The position numbers and the translations under genes were made by a program. The notes below the pieces were generated by a model. That model had not been told where the DNA came from. It was given only the letters and a program-made list of their open reading frames with translations, and searched no databases. Below are positions 6,158-10,837 of a stretch of DNA of 10,837 nt, in pieces (the first letter of the stretch is position 1; every line of letters begins with the position of its first letter). This stretch comes from Planctomycetota bacterium (GTDB taxonomy: Bacteria; Planctomycetota; Planctomycetia; Planctomycetales; Planctomycetaceae), in the NCBI GenBank assembly GCA_024278285.1, contig JAJRTM010000588.1:1-10837 (forward strand). Reading direction: 5' to 3'.

Positions 6158-7729
6158 ATGGCCTCAGCGATAAAATCACGACTATTATATATCCGATTGA
6201 AATATCTCTTGTTGTTTTTGTTGATCTGTTCTGCATCACCGGCTATTGCGGGAACAAATCCCAACATTATTTACATTCTTGCAGACGACCTTGGCTATGG
6301 CGATGTGAGTTGTTACAACGCGGAATCGAAAATTGCAACGCCTCATATTGACAGGCTTTCTGCTAATGGAAGGCGGTTTACCGATGCTCATACACCATCG
6401 GCTGTTTGTACGCCGACTCGTTATGGAATTTTAACCGGGCGTTACTGCTGGCGGACACGATTGAAATACCGTGTACTTGATGGGTTTGATCCGCCGTTAA
6501 TCGAGAAAGATCGCTTGACGGTGCCTGCGTTGTTAAAACAGGCTGGATACAATACGGCTTGCGTTGGCAAATGGCATCTGGGAATGCAGTGGACCGATAA
6601 AACAAAACGGCCCGTTCCCGCGGTGTCGATTGATCGTAAAATCCCGCCTCGTATTGGGGATGATGTTGATTACACGCAGGCGATTATCGGCGGTCCCGTT
6701 GGTCGTGGTTTCGATTCTTATTTTGGTATTTCTGCTTCGTTGAATATGTCGCCATTTTGCTATATCGAAAATGATCGACCTTATCTGATTCCAACAATTC
6801 CATCTGAGAAAATCAAAACGGAATTCCTCTCTGTCGATCAGGGAGTTCGCTCTGCGGATTTCACCATTTCCGGTGTCATGCCCCGACTTACCGGAGAGGC
6901 GGTTCGGTATATTGAATCGCAAGCCAAAGATGCCGAGCATCCTTTCTTTCTGTATTTCCCGCTGACTGCACCCCATTTGCCGCTGGTTCCTAACCATGAA
7001 TATCATGGTAAAAGCGAAGCGGGCGAGTATGGCGATTTTGTTCTCGAAGTTGACGAAACTGTTGGAGCGATTGTCGATGCCCTCAAGCGAACCGGGCAAT
7101 CTGAAAACACGTTAGTCATTTTCACTTCCGATAACGGCGGTCTATATCACTGGTGGACTCCACAAGAAACTGATGACTTGAAATATTATCGGCTCAATCG
7201 ACGGGCGAAATATGTGAAAGAACGTGGACACCAAGGCAATGCGTTTTTGCGAGGCACCAAAGCAGATATCTGGGAAGGGGGACATCGTGTTCCGTTTATT
7301 GCAACCTGGCCCGACAAAATCCCGGCTGGGACATCGAGTGATGAGTTGATCGAACTGACTGATTTGCTTGCGACCTGCGCTGCGATCACAAACAGAAAGT
7401 TACCAGATGGTGCAGGCGAAGATAGCCGAAATGTTCTGCCGGCGCTACTCGGCAAGAAAACAGAAAAACCGCTTCGTGAATACGCAGTCCATCATTCACT
7501 CTGGGGACACTTTGCCATTCGTCAAGGCCCGTGGAAAATGATTCCCAAACGCGGCTCGGGCGGCTTCACCTATCCTCGCAACATCACCCCTTCTCAAAAT
7601 GAACCAACCGGACAACTTTACAACATCAAAGACGATCCATCAGAAACAAAAAATCTCTGGAATGAACACTCCGAAATTGTGCAACGCCTTTCATTATTGC
7701 TGAAGGAAATTCAGGCAGACGACAAATAA
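6158..7729 (+). CDS. Secreted formylglycine-dependent sulfatase (arylsulfatase family)
   Basis: 523 residues, the usual length for family S1 sulfatases, which remove sulfate esters from sugars or aryl compounds. A signal peptide (about 1-31: basic start, L-L-L-F-L-L-I-C core, A-I-A cleavage) indicates export. The alkaline-phosphatase-superfamily signature is intact: metal-binding D43-D44 in L-A-D-D-L-G-Y-G-D; the sulfatase core S-A-V-C-T-P-T-R at 81-88, with Cys84 the residue converted to formylglycine; G-K-W-H-L-G with Lys138 and His140; A-P-H-L-P with His273; S-D-N-G-G with Asp325 and Asn326; and R-G-T-K with Lys368. The C-terminal L-Y-N-I-K-D-D-P-S-E-T-K-N-L is also standard. Because it uses Cys it needs a formylglycine-generating enzyme encoded elsewhere. 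It lies 149 bp after the glycoside-hydrolase-like gene, with no strong terminator between, so cotranscription is possible. The substrate is unassigned. Confidence 0.95.
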   Translation: MASAIKSRLLYIRLKYLLLFLLICSASPAIAGTNPNIIYILADDLGYGDVSCYNAESKIATPHIDRLSANGRRFTDAHTPSAVCTPTRYGILTGRYCWRTRLKYRVLDGFDPPLIEKDRLTVPALLKQAGYNTACVGKWHLGMQWTDKTKRPVPAVSIDRKIPPRIGDDVDYTQAIIGGPVGRGFDSYFGISASLNMSPFCYIENDRPYLIPTIPSEKIKTEFLSVDQGVRSADFTISGVMPRLTGEAVRYIESQAKDAEHPFFLYFPLTAPHLPLVPNHEYHGKSEAGEYGDFVLEVDETVGAIVDALKRTGQSENTLVIFTSDNGGLYHWWTPQETDDLKYYRLNRRAKYVKERGHQGNAFLRGTKADIWEGGHRVPFIATWPDKIPAGTSSDELIELTDLLATCAAITNRKLPDGAGEDSRNVLPALLGKKTEKPLREYAVHHSLWGHFAIRQGPWKMIPKRGSGGFTYPRNITPSQNEPTGQLYNIKDDPSETKNLWNEHSEIVQRLSLLLKEIQADDK

Positions 7730-7811
7730 TCACAATGCAGAAACTTTTAAGTATTCAGGCCACCAGGCATCGGGCAAACAATTACGGTCGTATCTTCAAA
7801 GTTTAATTTTA

Positions 7812-7990
7812 TTGGCTGAAGGCCAATTCCAGCATAGCCTGGGGCATCGCCCCAGGTAAAAAGACCGAATTCACTTATTGGCTGAAAGCCATAAACAAGA
7901 GCATTGAATATGGCTTTCAGCCAAAGGTGCTAATCTTGATCTCTTCCTGGGGCGATGCCCCAGGCTATGGTAAAAGAGGCCTTCAGCCAA
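7812..7990. repeat. 179-bp nested, symmetric inverted repeat
   Basis: Three pairs of exact inverted repeats are nested around one centre: an outer 13-bp pair (7812-7824 with 7978-7990), a middle 24-bp pair (7833-7856 with 7946-7969) and an inner 16-bp pair (7878-7893 with 7909-7924) closing a 15-nt loop. The unpaired segments are equal on both sides (8 and 8 nt; 21 and 21 nt), giving two 82-nt arms. Each middle arm is itself a hairpin: CCTGGGGC-ATC-GCCCCAGG on the left and CCTGGGGC-GAT-GCCCCAGG on the right. No coding capacity is visible. It could be a MITE-like mobile repeat, and in transcripts it would fold into a long stem that may block 3' decay of the sulfatase mRNA or limit read-through. 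Confidence 0.9.
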
Positions 7991-8056
7991 ATAATTATTA
8001 GTAAAACTCGACAGTAATTGTTTACCCAATACCAGATAATACTCAACAGGAAACGA

Positions 8057-8065
8057 ATGAACTAG
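8057..8065 (+). promoter_or_regulatory. Three-codon leader ORF (ATG AAC TAG) in frame with the deacetylase
   Basis: AGGAAA at 8048-8053 is better spaced for ATG 8057 than for the ATG at 8066, 12 nt away. ATG 8057 reads Met-Asn-stop, and the stop abuts the ATG of the deacetylase in the same frame. Either translation reinitiates across the amber codon or an original start was lost by a nonsense change in codon 3. Confidence 0.45.
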
Positions 8066-8965
8066 ATGTTTGACTTACAACTTAACGGATACGTCGGCGT
8101 CGATTTCAATGGGGATGATTTAACAGCCGATAAAATGCTGCATGCTTGCGAAGTGCTCAAGCAAGATGGCGTGACCGGCGTTTTGGCAACCATCATCACC
8201 GCTGATCACGATGCGATGTGCAATCGGCTTGCCAAAATAGTTGAATGCCGAGAGTCAAACCCGCTGATCGAAAAAATGATCGCAGGCATCCATATTGAAG
8301 GACCGTTCCTTTCGCCGATTGATGGCTTCATCGGGGCGCATCCTCCACAGCACTCCTGCCAGGCAAATACCGATCTGGCGAAACGGTTACTCGATGCAGC
8401 CGGCGGGCTGACAAAAATATTCACACTCGCCCCCGAACAAGACCCCGATACAAAAGTAACAAGCTGGCTCGCTAATCAAAATATTGTCGTCTCTGCAGGG
8501 CATTGTGATCCTTCAATCGATCAATTAAAACAAGGCATCGATGCCGGCTTGAGTATGTTCACGCACCTGGGTAACGGCTGTCCGCAACAAATGCACCGCC
8601 ACGATAACATCATCCAGCGAGCGTTATCATTCGCAGATCACCTTTGGATCGGCCTGATTGCAGATGGAGCGCACGTTCCGCTGTTCGCGTTGAAAAACTA
8701 TCTCGATTGTGCAGGGATTGATCGATGCTGCGTCGTTTCCGATGCCATCAGTGCCACCGGTTTAGGACCGGGACGTTACCGATTGGCGGATCAGGAAGTG
8801 ATCATCGAAGAAGACCTCGTCCCCTGGGCAAAAGACCGCAGCCACTTCGTCGGCTCCGCCTGCCCCTTAAAAAAAATGGTCCTCAACCTCAAAACAATCG
8901 GCCTGAGTGAGAACGAAATCGACAAACTCGTGCGGATCAACCCACGAAAATCAATCGGCATGTAG
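8066..8965 (+). CDS. nagA: N-acetylglucosamine-6-phosphate deacetylase (NagA family), short form
   Basis: NagA removes the acetyl group from GlcNAc-6-phosphate in the cytoplasm, feeding amino sugars to glucosamine-6-phosphate. Motifs in order: D-L-Q-L-N-G-Y at 3-9 (NagA enzymes have Q-x-N in place of the H-x-H of other amidohydrolases); H-I-E-G-P at 76-80 with metal ligand Glu78; G-A-H-P-P with His92; S-A-G-H with His146; T-H-L-G-N-G with His167 and Asn170; D-G-A-H with His203; V-S-D-A with catalytic Asp226; and a C-terminal I-N-P-R-K-S-I-G. At 299 residues it is about 80 shorter than typical NagA, because the N-terminal beta-sandwich segment before the barrel is absent. The frame is closed directly upstream by TAG 8063-8065, so the short start is forced unless that codon is suppressed. 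All catalytic residues remain, so it is probably active. It may instead act on another N-acetylhexosamine phosphate. Confidence 0.85.
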   Translation: MFDLQLNGYVGVDFNGDDLTADKMLHACEVLKQDGVTGVLATIITADHDAMCNRLAKIVECRESNPLIEKMIAGIHIEGPFLSPIDGFIGAHPPQHSCQANTDLAKRLLDAAGGLTKIFTLAPEQDPDTKVTSWLANQNIVVSAGHCDPSIDQLKQGIDAGLSMFTHLGNGCPQQMHRHDNIIQRALSFADHLWIGLIADGAHVPLFALKNYLDCAGIDRCCVVSDAISATGLGPGRYRLADQEVIIEEDLVPWAKDRSHFVGSACPLKKMVLNLKTIGLSENEIDKLVRINPRKSIGM

Positions 8966-9035
8966 GGGCCGCTACTGCGGACTAGATCATTGCAACTTTT
9001 TCCAAATCTATTAAAGAAAAGTAACTTGCCCTGAG

Positions 9036-9605
9036 TCAATCTTTTGGAGTGCTACGTTCTTCGCTTGTAGGCTTTTTGGGCGAACTACTTTTTTCTTCGC
9101 TCTCCTCTTTCACTTTTTTGGCCTGTGCTTCTATAGCAGTATCATACCGTTCCTTTATGGACCGGCAATTCCAGTATATTCCACCGAATGTACCAAAAGT
9201 CAACAGTACACAAATGACATCGATTGCTAAAAGCCCAAAAAGAAACCACTTATAAAATTGCCACGCATCAGAATTGATCGCAGAAATATTATCGACACCC
9301 CAATAGAACCATAAAAGATGAATACACTGCCCGTATGTCGCAAGCATGAATAACACAATAGGAGTCGCAAAAGCGAAACTCCAGAGATTATTCCATCGAT
9401 CCATCCACTTCTTCGAAGCATTTGCCTGCTCTTTGAGCGAACCAATCGATGTTTCATCACCATTCAAAAAATTTAGATGCTGATCTGAAGTTTTAAGTTT
9501 TTCGCTAAGCCTATCATTCAACCAACTACGAATAGCCACGAGAGCAGCGTATGTGGCCCCCGAGACGGAGAGAACCAAGGAGATGATCGTAAAAAAGTCA
9601 GTCAT
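9036..9605 (-). CDS. Three-helix membrane protein of unknown function
   Basis: I do not recognise this 189-residue protein. It has three clear membrane segments, about residues 4-25, 75-100 and 119-143. A polar loop of about 48 residues separates the first two (containing N-F-L-N-G-D-E-T at 45-52). A highly charged Lys/Glu/Ser tail fills 147-189 (A-Q-A-K-K-V-K-E-E-S-E-E-K, then S-S-S-P-K-K-P-T). It lies 2 nt after the stop of the preceding minus-strand gene (TAAGAATG) and has no good ribosome-binding site of its own, so translation is probably coupled. The pairing suggests a membrane partner or effector for the upstream soluble protein. It converges with the deacetylase gene at 70 bp distance without an obvious terminator. 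By eye the codon use is more AT-rich than in the sulfatase or hydrolase genes, a weak hint of separate origin. Confidence 0.7.
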   Translation of the reverse strand: MTDFFTIISLVLSVSGATYAALVAIRSWLNDRLSEKLKTSDQHLNFLNGDETSIGSLKEQANASKKWMDRWNNLWSFAFATPIVLFMLATYGQCIHLLWFYWGVDNISAINSDAWQFYKWFLFGLLAIDVICVLLTFGTFGGIYWNCRSIKERYDTAIEAQAKKVKEESEEKSSSPKKPTSEERSTPKD

Positions 9606-9607
9606 TC

Positions 9608-10237
9608 TTATTTTTCAGACAAAATATTCCAAATCATCTCAAATCGTTGGATAAACACTTTAGCCACAGGTTTATTTCGAAAATACACTTTTGCTTTGAT
9701 CAAGTTTGCGTCTTGATCTTTATTCAGAGTCTCGTGTATTTCTTCGTCTCGCACCATATCATCATCGCAAACGATAAAGTGAGGCATAACGCTCCCCTTG
9801 GCGTGCAGCCGAATTACATTTAAAGCCTCGGGATATTTCCGCTCCATTGGAACTAATATGTCAGTTCCTGTACTCTGACTTCCTAGAATTATGATTTTTG
9901 CTGTTGCGTTAGCTTTTTGAATCCTTTTGAGCATGGAATCAAATTGATCCTGAAGACAGCCAAGAAATCCATCCCCATCTCCACCTGTCACCATAAGAAA
10001 ACTGCTACTGGTGTTTGCCATCATGAAGTCGGTCATACTCAAGGCATGAAGATAGTTATTATTTGAAAGAGGCGCATCAATCCTGTTTTCTCGAAATAAA
10101 GTAACCATTGCTTCTAAATCTGGAAGAAGTGAGGTGCCAAATTTTTCAAAAACTTTTTTTGCGTCTTCAATTGTCATCCTTGACATTACTTTTTGCTCCG
10201 CAGGAAGAGTATTACCTTCTCTTTCTACATCGGTCAT
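9608..10237 (-). CDS. Soluble protein with degenerate phospholipase-D-like C-terminal half
   Basis: 209 residues, no signal peptide or membrane segment. The N-terminal third (about 21-75) looks helical and polar. From about residue 78 the pattern is S-S-S-F-L-M-V-T-G-G-D strand, a long amphipathic helix (C-L-Q-D-Q-F-D-S-M-L-K-R-I), strand K-I-I-I-L-G-S (114-120), strand with V-I-R-L-H, then P-H-F-I-V-C-D-D-D at 152-160, a Lys/Glu-rich turn, strand K-A-K-V-Y-F (181-186) and a closing helix F-I-Q-R-F-E-M-I-W-N. This order, with H-F-x-V-x-D near the end and an F-x-x-x-W closing helix, resembles PLD-fold domains; but the H-x-K-x4-D catalytic motif is incomplete (His153, no lysine), so it would be a non-catalytic, ligand- or partner-binding version. 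The domain call is tentative. AAAGGTG lies 5 nt before the ATG. It heads a two-gene unit with the membrane protein downstream, behind the dyad at 10255-10282. Confidence 0.7.
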   Translation of the reverse strand: MTDVEREGNTLPAEQKVMSRMTIEDAKKVFEKFGTSLLPDLEAMVTLFRENRIDAPLSNNNYLHALSMTDFMMANTSSSFLMVTGGDGDGFLGCLQDQFDSMLKRIQKANATAKIIILGSQSTGTDILVPMERKYPEALNVIRLHAKGSVMPHFIVCDDDMVRDEEIHETLNKDQDANLIKAKVYFRNKPVAKVFIQRFEMIWNILSEK

Positions 10238-10244
10238 TAAAGCA

Positions 10245-10251
10245 CCTTTAA
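10245..10251 (-). promoter_or_regulatory. Ribosome-binding site of the minus-strand cassette
   Basis: On the minus strand the leader reads AAAGGTG followed by about 5-7 nt and ATG at 10237. This is a good match to the anti-Shine-Dalgarno complement and supports the chosen start over the internal methionines at residues 18 and 21. Confidence 0.55.
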
Positions 10252-10254
10252 TTA

Positions 10255-10282
10255 AAACGATTTTGAATTTTCAAAGTCGTTT
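10255..10282. promoter_or_regulatory. 28-bp dyad in the leader of the minus-strand cassette
   Basis: AAACGATTTTGAA (10255-10267) and TTCAAAGTCGTTT (10270-10282) pair at 12 of 13 positions around a 2-bp centre; the single mismatch faces T10261 with G10276. It lies 18-45 bp before the start codon and just downstream of the candidate -10. A-T richness and a 2-nt centre suit a dimeric repressor operator better than an RNA terminator hairpin. Autoregulation is inferred; no obvious helix-turn-helix is seen in either cassette protein. Confidence 0.6.
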
Positions 10283-10293
10283 GACCTTGAAGA

Positions 10294-10302
10294 ACTATAG
10301 CA
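10294..10302 (-). promoter_or_regulatory. Candidate extended -10 promoter of the cassette
   Basis: On the minus strand the bases read TGC-TATAGT, an extended -10 (TGn plus five of six consensus bases). I see no good -35 at 16-18 nt, which is tolerated by extended -10 promoters. A start about 7 nt downstream would place the 28-bp dyad within the first transcribed bases. Confidence 0.4.
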
Positions 10303-10420
10303 TGGCGGAAGAATACAGATATTACCAGCTTTAGACCATAACAATCTAAAAAAACCATTAGGTGCACGCAAGTATAACGACACCGTTCTCGTATTGAGGA
10401 ACGAGGGACATTCAGATACT

Positions 10421-10684
10421 ATGCCAGAGAACATCCCCGAAAAATCCCCCGTCACACTGAAGCATTTCTATTCTGTCCTCGGAATGATGCTGGCTCTGTT
10501 GTTGATTTGTGGATTATTTGCGTACTACATTCTGACTCGACCGATCCCACCGATCGCGGCAGGGGAAATCATCGATCAATTGGGAACCTATGTTTCCCCC
10601 AACGGAACGTGCATCGCAGAAATCAGTACCAATTCATTTGGCAAATTGGTCATCGAATACAATTTGAAGTCTACAGTCGGGTAG
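10421..10684 (+). CDS. Short single-pass membrane protein, possibly truncated
   Basis: An 87-residue protein, not recognised. Residues 1-15 are polar, about 16-38 form one membrane helix (L-G-M-M-L-A-L-L-L-I-C-G-L-F-A-Y-Y), and the rest (I-I-D-Q-L-G-T-Y-V-S-P-N-G-T-C-I-A-E-I) looks like the start of a beta-rich extracytoplasmic domain that stops abruptly after N-L-K-S-T-V-G. The stop TAG (10682-10684) is the first part of a hairpin-bearing stretch that reads like an interspersed repeat, so the gene may have been cut by repeat insertion. ATG 10421 is preferred over TTG 10394; GAGGGA at 10403-10408 is 12 nt upstream, a rather long spacing. It is divergent from the minus-strand cassette, sharing a 183-bp spacer. 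Confidence 0.45.
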   Translation: MPENIPEKSPVTLKHFYSVLGMMLALLLICGLFAYYILTRPIPPIAAGEIIDQLGTYVSPNGTCIAEISTNSFGKLVIEYNLKSTVG

Positions 10685-10772
10685 GGTGTGCTGTGTACAC
10701 CAATTGTGATTCTCAACCTAATTGGAACATAGCCATTATAGCATTCACAACCCTTCAGTCGTGGTACGCACC
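10681..10772. repeat. Putative hairpin-bearing repeat at the right end
   Basis: Starting at GTAGGGTG (10681), the bases 10685-10701 fold into a 7-bp stem (one G-T pair) around TGT: GGTGTGC-TGT-GTACACC. An imperfect counterpart GGTACGCACC lies at 10763-10772 in inverted orientation, and CCAATT/AATTGG form a short inverted pair in between. Repeats of the 'TAGGGTGCG...CGCACC' type are, from memory, frequent in Planctomycetes and Cyanobacteria. Boundaries are uncertain. The remaining bases to the window end show no supported gene. Confidence 0.35.
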
Positions 10773-10837
10773 AAGACCAGGGCGATTGCACCGTAAAGTA
10801 CTATCCTAATAGGACTTTTTCGAGAGAGGCCTCGTCC

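Larger units (their letters stand above)
7730..8065. other. Intergenic region dominated by a long palindrome
   Basis: Of these 336 bp, 179 bp are the nested inverted repeat at 7812-7990. The flanks (7730-7811 and 7991-8047) are AT-rich and show no convincing promoter. The last 20 bases hold the ribosome-binding site and a three-codon mini-ORF ahead of the deacetylase gene. Confidence 0.7.

Noticed and set aside
6533..7099. 188-residue minus-strand frame inside the sulfatase gene
   Set aside because: The sulfatase motifs on the plus strand are unambiguous, and the antisense frame shows no domain.
7812..7990. Intrinsic terminator for the sulfatase gene
   Set aside because: The small hairpins have no U-tract, and the structure is symmetric and far longer than a terminator; read-through limitation remains possible.
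7812..7990. CRISPR-like repeats (CCTGGGG.. units appearing twice)
   Set aside because: There are only two copies in inverted orientation with no regular spacers and no cas genes.
10255..10282. Terminator hairpin on the minus strand followed by TTTTAATT
   Set aside because: The stem is AT-rich with almost no loop, and it lies between the candidate -10 and the start codon of the cassette; an operator fits better.

Overview
The window looks like chromosomal DNA of a planctomycete or a close relative. The basis is a formylglycine-type sulfatase with a signal peptide, a large secreted glycoside-hydrolase-like protein, a small lipoprotein resembling a family I associate with Planctomycetes (DUF6655), and long intergenic spaces filled with hairpin-rich repeats. 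This assignment rests on family recollection, not on a marker gene; genus cannot be decided here.

Layout. Positions 1-534 are non-coding, with two perfect hairpins and a plausible promoter. Two overlapping genes follow (ATGA overlap): an RbsD/FucU-type sugar mutarotase (535-987) and an ASCH-domain protein (984-1418). A lipoprotein gene (1433-2182) converges on them from the minus strand. The next 539 bases hold an element with 13-bp inverted ends and a degenerate tandem stretch. A plus-strand run of four catabolic genes comes next: a metal-dependent amidohydrolase (2722-3747), a secreted TIM-barrel glycoside-hydrolase-like protein (3858-6008), a secreted sulfatase (6158-7729) and, after a 179-bp nested palindrome (7812-7990), a NagA-type deacetylase (8066-8965). 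Together they suggest export of enzymes that cut and desulfate a glycan, followed by cytoplasmic handling of the amino sugars. The substrate is not shown by sequence, and no transporter or regulator is present.

The right end differs. A minus-strand two-gene cassette (10237 to 9036, 2-nt gap) encodes a soluble protein whose C-terminal half has a degenerate phospholipase-D-like look and a three-helix membrane protein with a charged tail. Its leader carries an extended -10 and a 28-bp dyad. I recognise neither protein as a named family. This is the best candidate for an undescribed system here. A short single-pass membrane ORF (10421-10684) is read the other way; its stop codon lies at the edge of what looks like another repeat, so it may be truncated.

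No tRNA, rRNA, CRISPR array or transposase gene was seen.
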